From assembly GCF_964355755.1 (NCBI RefSeq), contig NC_092672.1:23058501-23122500 (forward strand): a stretch of 64,000 nucleotides of DNA, given 5' to 3'. This DNA comes from Antedon mediterranea. Lineage: Eukaryota > Echinodermata > Crinoidea > Comatulida > Antedonidae. Positions 45,516-56,936 of the stretch are shown here, piece by piece. Position numbers and translations under genes: made by a program. How positions within the stretch are numbered: position 1 is the first letter of the stretch; each line of letters starts with the position of its first letter. The notes under the pieces are model-generated. The model was not told the origin of the DNA and searched no databases. It worked only from the letters and a program-made list of their open reading frames with translations.

Positions 45516-48500
45516 GACAACTACTGTAATACAGTGCTTATGATGTACACAGCCTATTTAATACTTAGTTGAAATGCCATTATTAGACATTTTTAATCAT
45601 TGATTTATTTAGAGAACTTAATAAAACTTCACCAGAAGTTATAGAATGGTCATATCAGTTGTATTCTGATTGTTTATACTACTATAACAATATATGTTCA
45701 CATTTTGTAGTAATACACTACCAACATGTATAGATAGTATTTACAATACCCATCTGAATAATTATACTACACCTTAATCTGAATACCTTATCCAACCTGA
45801 ATACAGTATTTATACAGCGAATACTGTTTCGTAGTTTCATTCCATAAAACCATAATTTAACATCAAATAAATAGTCATAACATTAAATCTTCTTTATTTT
45901 AATAGATTCATCTCTTTTTTTTCTTTTGAAAAAGATTTTAATATACACCCCAAAAATAAACATCTACCCTGTATGTGATGATACACATGGGGTCAAATCA
46001 TTTTTCTATTCGACTTATTCGCTATCCGTCGCTAGGACAGAATAATCTGGATTTTTTTCTTTTACATAATCCAAGTTAATCAACTACCACACTTTATTTC
46101 AAAAGATAATATTTTTTAGCATAAATATTTTTTCTGTAAAATGGCTGCATAATATAGTTATCCACACCTTGGCGGATAACTCCTTGTGATTGTATAAAAT
46201 CATCATCAACTTTTTTTACCTGTATAATTCTTCTTTCATTCAATATTTCATAACTTCGTAAAGTTGTGCACCTACTATTTTTTTTAAACGTCAGAGTTGC
46301 GCAACATGACTTTCGTGCGATTTTATGAATTTGAATGATTGTCAAATGTCATTTTGTATTGACACTTTTTTAATTTAAGTCATATCAAGAGTCAACTTTC
46401 TATGGATTAAAAATGGCATGTTTCACAAAGTTACGCGCACAAGATTTCTTACAACCAACACCTGCACTTGCTGTAACTTAATGCGTATTCTCAGTTTGTG
46501 AACTTAATTCTCTTGAATTTTTCATTATTTAAGCCTTAAAATAATTGAAAAGTCAATTAAACCATATCAACTTTATTTTAATGACTTACTGATTTTGATT
46601 TTAAATGCATTATGGCTACTCATATGTTGATTGCATTCTTAACCCTCTTTCACATTGACTATTCTTATTATTTTAAATGCATTATGGCTACTCATACATG
46701 CTGATTACCTTCTTAACCCTCTTTCACATTGACTATTCTTATTATTTTAAATGCATTATGGCTACTCATACATGCTGATTGCCTTCTTAACCCTCTTTCA
46801 CATTGACTATTCTTTTTATTTTAAATGCATTATGGCTACTCATACATGCTGATTGCCTTCTTAACCCTCTTTCACATTGACTATTCTTTTTATTGTACAA
46901 GTTACTAAATGTTTTAGTTTACTTAATTCACTTCCCACAACCTTAATCAATAATCACCTTGACAAATTTCAATATAGATTTACCTCCTGGTTCATCTTGT
47001 TTTTCATCACTGTTTTATGTATGTTTACGTTTTTTCTCCTTGTACTCTATACGCACAAACATACTTTGCCTATTATATTATTCTTAATGTATATATAGTA
47101 TAAGCCCATGGAGTAATTTATAATTCTTCCGTAAGCTTCCTAATTACATGTAAAGATAATAACATCGTCACATTTTGTATCTTATTTGTTTTGTGTATTT
47201 CAGTTATAAACGGCTACTACTGTAGGAAACATTTTTTTTGTACTGTACAGTAATTATTAATTTAAATAATAATATTTATTATTTGCATATCTATGGACGT
47301 ACCATCAATTTCAAAATTCTTTTCAATTCAGTATGTTCTAGCAATACTTTCGAATTTGTAAATAATGTGTACTTGCTTTTTTAACTTCAGATTATGGACG
47401 ATATACCTAAAGTGTATTTAAAATATACAGAAGTGTAAAATATTCTGTATTTATTTTTGTTACAATGAAAGTTACTGACCGCAAACAATCATGCATAGCC
47501 TACTTTAAACATAGAAAATGAGATTTCAATTGCAACTCTTGCATTTTTAAGTTTAACTACGTCAACCTTGAAATCTGTTCGTCTGTAGGGCTCACACAAA
47601 GACGGGTGCTGATGCTAGTAATTTATATGATCAGACCATTTGATATCTGTTGCTGCAGTTGAGATTCATACACTTTAAAGTAAAGTTTGATTTAATGTGA
47701 TCACATCATTTCCCTATTATCATTTGATTTATAATTTTAGTTGTTAATTTTGTTGTTGTCGTCGTTGTGGTTTATACAGTAATTGTGAAACTAAACAAGA
47801 TGAACGGATTAAAGAATAAAATATCTTACAATGTTTCTATGTTGTGCAGTCAAGATAAACTCTTTTCAGTTCAATATTATAGAAACTATTTTATCAAGAA
47901 AGAGACCATGCCCCGCTCTAAATAGAGATGCGGTTATGTTAAGGAGTCCGAGATAGAACTTTCCAAAATTGATGAAGCTCATCTAAAAACACTGTTTTCA
48001 TCAAGGTCAAATATGCATAAGTTAGAACTCAGAATTAGAATGCTCAGGATATTAATGAGTATCACTGAAATATTTATTAATAAATACAAATGTTGTTGAA
48101 TTGTGTTATCCTAATGTCTACTACCAACCTTCATTTAAAATCAATTATTTTTTTAGGTAGATCAAGATCAAATATAGTTCTGACTTGTTAATGGTCACAT
48201 GACAGTATAGTTTATTGGGCTTGCCAGTGATAATGACAAAATATTTATTATTTTGGTCTACTATTACAGTAACACTTTTTATCAATTAATGATACTGTAT
48301 AACATATCTGTGCAACCTCCAATATTGTATTTTAAAAAAATCAACAAAAATATATATATATTGTTTTTTTATATTGGAACTGAGAAAGGCATATATTCCT
48401 GATCTAAAATTATTTTCACTTTGGGATATTTTTGTAAATTACAACTTTCATAAAAAAAATATCATTAAAAAAAAGACAACATTGTATGTCTGAACATAGT

Positions 48501-48761
48501 ATAAATATGCACATGGTATAAATATATAATTTTGTAAAATGCATCAGAGGTTGTACATTTGCAAAATAAAAAGAAAAAAAGGAATTTACATATTTATTTT
48601 TATACAGAAGAGTGAGTGGCACTATAGCCTTAGTCAATGTAACTCTGTTATTTTTCTGCTATAAATGAGTTAGGAATAAAATTGTCATGTGACAGAATAC
48701 CAATGTAACATTTTTTCTTTAATCAGTATTTTAAAACCTGATGATTATAATCTCTTTCCAG
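45516..48761. other. Intron sequence up to the next ankyrin exon
   Basis: AT-rich. It includes a four-unit tandem repeat at 46599-46893. A - strand open stretch at 46094-46345 with no recognised domain was not accepted as a gene. Confidence 0.45.
46599..46893. repeat. Tandem repeat, 4 units of ~74 bp
   Basis: Units start at 46599, 46671, 46745 and 46819, each beginning TTTTAAATGCATTATGGCTA and ending CACATTGACTATTCTT. The last three are nearly identical, so the array is recent. Confidence 0.92.
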
Positions 48762-48872
48762 AATGGAAACACTCCACTACATACACATCTGGCTAATATG
48801 TTTAAGGATCCTACATTAGAAATGGTGACCTGTCTCATAAATAAGGGGGCATCGGTGACATCACAAAATAAG
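48762..48872 (+). CDS. Ankyrin-repeat exon (37 codons)
   Basis: The acceptor ATCTCTTTCCAG precedes AAT GGA, and the exon ends before the donor GTAATA at 48873; phase 0 both ends. The 37 residues read NGNTPLHTHLANMFKDPTLE, then MVTCLINKGASVTSQNK. TPLH and INKGASV are standard ankyrin positions. It is four codons longer than the usual 33: the turn between helices is extended (NMFKDPTLE in place of a short GH turn). Such inserts are common in real ankyrin proteins and do not suggest decay. It is the last exon recognised in the window. Confidence 0.88.
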
Positions 48873-49774
48873 GTAATATATATACAGACAATTTTCAGTA
48901 ATACTGTATGCAACAATCTTTCACCTACTCGAGTATATTATTCTATTCTTTTTTTTTCTTTTTTTATATCTGGTTCATCATAATTAATAATAATGATAAT
49001 TATTATTAAATTGTGTGATTTTTGGTAGACCTATTTAAAAAACCATTCCTTCAAAGATGACAATATCTACTATCACAGCGATTTTAAACTGATAGGAAGA
49101 TTGTGGGTTGTATAATTTATGCTGAGATTGGACCTATCGGATATTTTGACGACATGAAGTAATGGCAGTGGGTAGAAGGAATGTGCCCGGCTTCATATAA
49201 GTTATTTAATAAGGGCGTTTAATCCTATAACCTATGCTTCATTAAATACTCTGTAACCATCTGTATTTCAATACTGATCTACACATGCGCACAGCTCGAA
49301 TCTGAATTAAATGAAAGAAAGAATATTTTCCATAATTTGTTATCCAATGAACCATATCATATTCTAACTTTGCTCGATTTTGTCCCAATAAAACTGTATT
49401 CAGAATAAAAAGATCTATCCAACGATACCAAACAGTACAGTATTTTGGTGAAATTGCCTTTTAACCTTTTGACCTTTATTGATCACGTGATTTGTTTAAT
49501 TTCGCAATTACTATGTAACTATGCATTTATTGATATGGGTGTAATGGAATAAAATAATCAGTATTACATTCCCTTTCCAATGATACCATGGATGACCAGC
49601 TTTAGTGTGGAACGTCGGCCATTTTGAAATACAAAATTGCGGCTGAAGGAGTGGTCGAAAAAAATGGCACCTAACTTTTTTGGATTCAGCATCTCAAGAA
49701 TAACAAAGTTAGCTAAAAAAATCTATTTTGGCACAAATATCGAACTGGAAGACATAATAACCCGTACTACAACG
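48873..49774. other. Intron start and non-coding stretch
   Basis: It is AT-rich to about 49050, then less so. A + strand frame at 49637-49825 has no recognised motif and runs into duplicated flank X. Confidence 0.4.
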
Positions 49775-50425
49775 ACTAGGAAACCTTTAACATGTGGCTT
49801 ACCTTTCATTGGTCATGCTTTTTAACAACCTACCTTCAACCCCTGCGTTAGCGGCTGCGGTAACACTAACCCAGCGAATGCTATGCAGTCCAAATATACT
49901 CATTGTACCCACAGCATAAAATATCCTTAAACAGCACGGCAGCGTGAATAGGACATCTTTCTAGCATGTGGCTACTAGTTGATTTCACTGACTAAATAGT
50001 GCTAATGTGGTTCCATGCCTTCTACTCTCTATATCAGCATGTATAAAGACCTAGACCCAGGTATCTGTGTCCAACAATAGTGTCCAACCACCAATAGTTC
50101 TTGATAGTTCAAACACTGAATTATTTAATATTTTAAATGAACTAAAATTTACACTATGTAGTATTTTTGTAAAAAATTAATAAAATATGAACTTAATGTT
50201 GATTTTCCTTTTACCTAACCTTGTATTATTTTAGGTAAATACAGAATTTCATTTACAGTATTGTTGTACAAAACTATGGAACAATCAAGTCCTTCTGTTT
50301 CTGAATTATTTCTTGTAGATGTTAAATCTTTGATAGTTTTACACCTTTTCACCTTCTGTCAATTATTTAAGAATTACTGACATTCAGTGATTGAAGTTTC
50401 TCCTTCATCTAATGTTCAAGCAGTA
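49775..50425 (+). repeat. Duplicated flank X, copy 2
   Basis: It matches 40283-40922 at high identity, with small indels, and contains the uninterrupted CTCCTTCATCTAATGTTCAA site. It ends exactly at the A where the Helitron pair begins. Confidence 0.85.
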
Positions 50426-51913
50426 TCTATATATAAATTTACGTAAGGGCAAAATTCGATAAATCTCGGTTTATTTCTAGAATTTTTACTCGATGGTATA
50501 TAAAGTTGGTTCATACTTTCGGTACTGATTTTAACCATCTGATGTAACCCTGTTTACTAATTAAATTTAGTTAGATAATTAGTTATTGACGATTAAAACA
50601 ACGAATTTAGGTTCAACGATTTGCCCCAAATAGGGGTGTTTTCCAATCGTGGTATACACTGTCTAATGAATGTCCATGGAAAAATACCCGCACACAATAA
50701 TACGAGTATGCTTCGCATTTTCCTATCTCCTCCTACGATAATTGTTTTTAATAGCTGAAAACCGGTTGAACAGCTCGAGTATAGCATCATAATGTTGAAG
50801 ACAGGCCGATTTTCTTTAAAAAAATACTATTTTGATAGATTTAATATACACTTATACAACTGTTTTGATCTGCGATAAATGAAACATTCCAATCTCTGTT
50901 CCACAAGTGTCTATTCCCTCAGGCGTCGTAAAGACAAGTACTGTATCGTCATAACAGAAATTCGATCCATTTTATCCAATCTGTGCTCCAGAGGTTTGAT
51001 ATAGATATTTTTTTAAACGGATAATGAGCTAGCCTTTCCAGTCGCCGTCTATTATGTACAATCATCTTTATTATTGCAGTTAAACCACCACCCACACCAC
51101 CACCCTCCCACTCACTGGCATGAGTAGCATTGTAAAGCCATTAGGGGATAGGCCTACGGTACGGTATGAAGGATCACATGCCCTAAACGCAGAACAACTT
51201 TGGTGGTTAGAAACCAACTTAAATATGAATTGGCTCTAATCTAAGAAACAATTCAAAACCATAAGACCTACTAATTAAGTTAAGTTAGATAATTATTTAT
51301 TGACGATTAAAGCGAATTTACGATATTCCCAGAATAGAGATGTTTAGGCTACTTTATTACTGACAGTTCCTTCTGAACGTTAATATTAATTAATAACCTA
51401 ATTACTGTACAAAAAATATAAACGTCGTATTATTAGTGTACTATTTCAATCGACTATATGGTGACAGTTTCAGCAAAGTATTACATAGCAATGTTTTACT
51501 GTGTTTAGTCATGGAGGTATAAATACCTCCATGGTTTAATGGTATATTATTTGTAAAACATGAAAACAATTAATATTTCGTTACTAAATGGATAAAAAAT
51601 ATATTTAAAAATTGTTCGTCTTTGCACCCATCCTCTTCCCTATCTCTCAACCTTCATGTTGCATACAAAACACAAATTCAGTTTGTTTCAAAACAATTGG
51701 TCTTATTTTGTGACAAGTTTTTCTTTCGGAAGTAATTCCCAGGGTGCTAATTTTAGTTGAGTACATAAATCACAGTGTCTATTTATTCGTTCCTGTAAAC
51801 GACAAATATTATTGTCCTGCATGTACATTTTAAAGATGAAATTACTATGTATTCGAGAACCATCTGTGGGCATGACCTAGATGGTACGCGAGCGAAGCGA
51901 GCGTACCATCTAG
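50426..51913 (+). mobile_element. Helitron-like element 1 of a head-to-tail pair
   Basis: It begins TCTATATATAAATTTACGTA directly after an A and ends CTAG. The end is formed by a 13-bp stem (CTAGATGGTACGC / GCGTACCATCTAG, 51877-51913). 5' TC, 3' CTAG with a hairpin, insertion between A and T, and no target duplication are the standard Helitron signature. No Rep or helicase ORF is present in 1488 bp, so it is non-autonomous. Confidence 0.88.
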
Positions 51914-53002
51914 TCTATATATAAATTTACGTAAGGGCAAAATTCGGTAAATCGCGCGTTACTTCTAGAATGTTTACTCGATGGTATATAAAGTTGGTTC
52001 GTACTTTTGGTACTGATTTTAACCACCTGATGTAACCCTGTTTACTAATTAAATTGAGTCAGATAATTAGTTATTGGCAATTAAAACGAATTTAGGTTCA
52101 ACGATTTGCCCCAAATAGGGGTGTTTTCCGATCGTGGTATACACTGTCTAATGCATGTCCATCGTGAAAAATACCCGCATACAATAATACGAGGATGCTT
52201 CGCATTTTCCTATCTCCTCCTACGATAACTGTTTTTAATGGCTGAAAACCGTTTGAACAGCTCGAGTACAGCATCATAATGTTGAAGACAGGCCGATTTT
52301 CTTTAAAAAAATACTATTTTGATAGATTTAATATACGTTTATACAAATGTATTGATTTGCAATGAATGGAACATTTCAAATTATTTCGTTTAACCATACT
52401 TGCATACCTCCATGGTTTAACACAAGTAGGTAAATTTATAGACCCTTGGAGAATAAACAGAAATAGTATTGTAATTCTATACAATACTGCAAATAGGTAT
52501 TAACCACTTTTGATCGCCATTTGAATCAAAAGTGTGTTGGTATACTGTTAGATATAATATAAACAAATATACTAATAAACGTTATCACTGTGAGTGTGTG
52601 GGTAGCCCCTACTTTTAGATTATAAACACATAATAATATAATACTTTATTACTGTCAGTTGTTTCTCAACGTTTGTATTAATTAATAATTACAAAAATAT
52701 AAACGTATTAGTGGTCTTTAAATGTACTTCACTATTTCAAACGACCATGAGACAGTGACAGTTTTAATAAAGTATTAAATCGGAAATATTTTACTCTATT
52801 TAGTGGTATATTATTTATAGGCCTATAAAAAAAATATTTCGTTACTGAGTAGATATAAAAGAAATATAAAGAATAATTTAATATAAAGAATATATTAAAA
52901 AATTGTTCCTCTTTGTACCTCATCCCCAACGCTCAACTCTAATGACAAGTTTCTAGGTGCTAATTTTGGTTGACTACATAAATCATTATGTCTATCATCT
53001 AG
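51914..53002 (+). mobile_element. Helitron-like element 2, 3' hairpin deleted
   Basis: It starts TCTATATATAAATTTACGTA at the base after the first element's CTAG and follows the same sequence at about 90 percent or better by eye over its first ~420 bp. The next part aligns with gaps. Before its terminal CATCTAG (52996-53002) the last ~130 bp of element 1, including most of the hairpin, are missing. The host sequence TTGTTATAATG resumes at 53003, as in the empty sites. Confidence 0.88.
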
Positions 53003-56000
53003 TTGTTATAATGTTTTTTTATTGAGAATTGTCCTATAATTTCACACATCAATTAATTATTATTATTATTTGAAATCAAAAAAAAATGTACATTGACTTA
53101 GGAATGTATTTAATAATTGCCCTGATTTAATGCATAACTATTAATTTAAATTGTATACTGGCTTTTTCTTTTTATCCAAATGTACATATGAAAAACATAA
53201 GCACTCATTTTGAGGACTTGTGATGAGTTGAAAATCAAATAACAATATTATCAAGTTAAAGTTCAATACAATTTTTTTCGTAATGGTCAAATGAATACAA
53301 AACAGAAAATATATTTAGGTTACATTAATTTATTTAAAAAGTAGCATGAAAACATAAAATAAAATACATGAATAAAGGTAATAACTATACAGGAACCAAA
53401 ACTTAAAACAAATAAATAAAATCAACAGAAATATAGACAATAGCATATTATTTTATCAGAAAAGTAGTTGGACAGATAATGATTTTCAATTATTATACAA
53501 AAGTCTTTCTGATTAGAAACAAGGGTTGAATCAAGACTATTCCACTTATATTTGGGGTAAAACATTATTTTTTGTTTAAAATAATTGGCAAACTCTGCAA
53601 TCCTCCAAAAAACATAGCAAACCTCATTTAACCAACATAAAAGTGATTGAATCAGTAGTGTACAACTCACTTGGTTTGTCAATTAAAAAAAAACAATTTA
53701 AATATATTTTTTGTTTAATTAATTATTTTGCCATAAAGCATTATTGTTTGGTTTAAAAATATAATTGCTAAACCTTCACTCTTGGATTAAAGGGGACGTA
53801 ATTACCAGCCCAAACAATGTTACAGTACTGTATAATTAAAACATTTTATTTTAATTTCTTTAGAATACTAATATATTTAGATATTTTATTTGATAAAAAT
53901 TGTTGGCAGCCAATAATCCAATTAAAAGACCAAGGAATGATACTTCACTTATTAATTTTCTATCAAAAAAAATATAACAATTGCTGTGTGTAAGTTTATA
54001 TCTAATACAATTTGTTTTAACCGTAATAATTAATAATTGGTTTGTAGTGAACCATTCATTAGCTTACTTAACTCTAAACTTAAAAAGTTCAACAAGAAAT
54101 CAATATTGTTATTAAAATAAAATAAAGTTGTACTGTATCATCTGCATAAAAAAAGGTTGTCTGGAAGATTTACTAATTATTAATTTGAAATAATGATTTC
54201 GGTCTGTAAAATAGCTTTAAACCAATCTAAGAAAAATACCATAGCGAAACAACTTGAAAATATCATGGTTAACAACATCAAAATGTTTTCATACATCTAG
54301 AAAAGTACTTCATAAAATTAATTGTTTTCAAATGCAGTATTAACAGAATTAGTGAGTTCAAGAAAAGTATGTCAAAAGTGATATTGTATGCATACATTTT
54401 TCATTATTTTTTGAAAAAAATGGGTAAAATTAAGATTGGTATAAAACTATCCGTTTTTAAATACAGGATTTACTTTTAATATGATTAGGTACAGAACCCA
54501 TCATGAATGATTAATTAATGGCATGAGATGGCTTATAATAATAGAGCAACCTTTTTAAGAATCGACATGCTCTGAACGTTTACTAGAATCCAAACTATTA
54601 ATTATATTAAGCACTTCTGTTTCAGATATAAATGAGAGGCTATTGGAGGTGGTAATTAAGAGATTAGGTCTTTGGTATTTTTAGGAATATAGAATAACAG
54701 AGTTTTACAAATTGATGAAAAATAATCACTAAATTCTGGCTAATTATGTTTGTATCATAAAAATATTCATCATTAATTTGTTAAACATGAGGTGTATTTC
54801 TACTTTCTTTACCGGGATTAATTACAGAATGTATTACTTCTCATTTGTTATGTTACATTAAATCTGATTGAATTTAGTTTTGTAGCATTTTTTCTTTGAA
54901 ATTTGACAGTGCAGTAATAATGTTCATAGCATTTTTATTAAATTATTATTATGTGTATGACAAAGATGGTGATTTGTTTAGAAGGATTTCTGAATCATAA
55001 ACATTACACATTGTACATTGTACCTACCTACTGTAAGTCATGACCAATATAGTATATATGTTTAAAGATTACTATTTTTAATAATTTTCCTTCATTAAAT
55101 GCTTTTTCTGGATGTCGACAGCCGGCATAAAATGTTGTTGCCTTCATAGCCTTAGCTTTTCGAATCACAATGGATCTTTGCGGCCTATAAATGATAATGT
55201 GTCTTGGGCATAGATCTTCACCTCAATTTTTCTAGTTCAGTGTACATTTTCAATCGAAATATTATTTAAGCCAAGATCAGTTTTAAATATGTCCTTTACA
55301 AGGTGCATTTGATCTTTTCCTTGATGTCACCAAATCATAGGTTGTAGCTTCTTAAATGCCTTTCAACTCGTAGCAAATTCAGCTTCCATGTAGCTATTGT
55401 ATCCTGTTTAGATTTGATGTTTCACACATTCATGTCAAACTATCCGTTGTAGCTTTAAATTTATCCTTAGTTTTACTTTGAAGTTCCATAACATTTCTGT
55501 TTAGCAATGCTTGTTAGCCTTGCTTTAGTGATGCTCTTTCCTTGTCAATCCTAGTATTTATCAGCTGCTAAGCTACTCATTTCACCACTCAATGCATTCA
55601 TTCAACATTTTTTTATTCATAGCGTGTTCAGTAGGCTCAGTTTTTATACCTATACTATGAATTCGTGTTTTTCTTGTATTCATAGTTCAAGATAAAGCAC
55701 TATTAATTGGTTATGAATACTCCTAGGCTTATATTCTTAGTAAAATGTAATACTTGCAGAATGATCAACTGTTGGGAATTAAATATTATACAGAGCATTG
55801 TATGTCTTCACTCAGAGATGTCCATAGCACTTTAATTTTACAGTAAATAAGAATTTGAGTTCTCTACACTAAAGGTTATTCACATGACAGTATGTAATAG
55901 TGATATGTAAAAGGAATTTAATAATAAATCATAATCATCAGAAATAGAACAATTTATTTAATTAATTCAAATTGTTCAATATAATTTAAAATATTTAATA

Positions 56001-56936
56001 TTCCTGGAGTATTATCACAAATAGATAATCATTTCAATTTGTAGCATTCAAAATACAGTAGGAGAGTTTGTTTATAATTTTATAATTGTATTACTTGATA
56101 GGTTGGCACCCAAACATTTTTAATTTTTTTTACTCCATCTTTGGTATTTAATTGCATTCTTTGAAAATTACCTTTTTTTCAATGAGCTTGCCTGAATCTT
56201 CAACTGTCTGGTGTTTTCAAATCTCCTTCTCCTTTTTATTTGGATATATATTGTATTTTCATCTTCTTCCCAACTTTTTTATTATTTTTTTCAGGGAGCC
56301 TAGGCGTAAAGTTTTTCAACTTATATAGGTTTCCTTCTACACATACTATGTTTTTTATTGGTTATTATTAAGTGTTTATATAATTATTATTTTATGTATT
56401 TTTAATATATGTATGGAGAACATTTATTGAATATTTATTGAAAATTGATTAAACAAATCAAATCAAATAAAACAAATCATAATATAATTTTGTGTATATG
56501 CTAAAAATGCCTTAGTAAACAACTCACATGCTGTATACGAATACCAATGGGCTACTGGTTTAAATTTTGGTTGATATCTAGTAAGACTAATAATACAATT
56601 AATGTGCATTACTAGAGTAAGCTAAGCTAGTGGCATGTTTTGAAATTAAAATGACCATTTTGATTAACTGGCATTACATAAATGAAAGTGAAACTATTGT
56701 TTAATGGTGAGTACAGGTATTCTTTAAACGAATAGAGTTAGCCTAGGCCTTTAGGCTTATAATACATAGCAGACAATATTTTTGTGAATAGAATAAATAA
56801 ATAAAAATACTTTTGTCTTTTTCTAATTGGACATTTGGATTAATCATAAATACAACAGTTCTGACTACATTAGGTGTCCTGTAAAATCATTTCATTTTTT
56901 TTTCTGTGGCCTAGACATTTTTTCATTCATACTTCA

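Larger units (their letters stand above)
50385..56936 (+). repeat. Segmental duplication D, copy 2
   Basis: It corresponds to 18310-28585 minus the LINE, SINE and GGTCGG insertions, plus the Helitron pair. 53041-53100 has a small (TTA)n expansion. At 54910-54935 the copy jumps across the segment present in copy 1 at 24525-26010. At 55613 it jumps across 26708-27118. Near 56860-56900 it has ~40 bp not in copy 1. Confidence 0.85.

Noticed and set aside
46094-46345. - strand 83-codon frame with an AATAAA at its stop
   Set aside because: It looks somewhat coding-like, but there is no recognised domain, no convincing acceptor and no upstream exon.
46599-46893. CRISPR-like array
   Set aside because: The units are tandem copies without unique spacers, and the setting is an animal intron.
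47581-47640. GGTGCTGATGCTAGTAATTT as a possible ankyrin loop (GADASN)
   Set aside because: No flanking ankyrin helix residues, and no acceptor or donor at the right distance.
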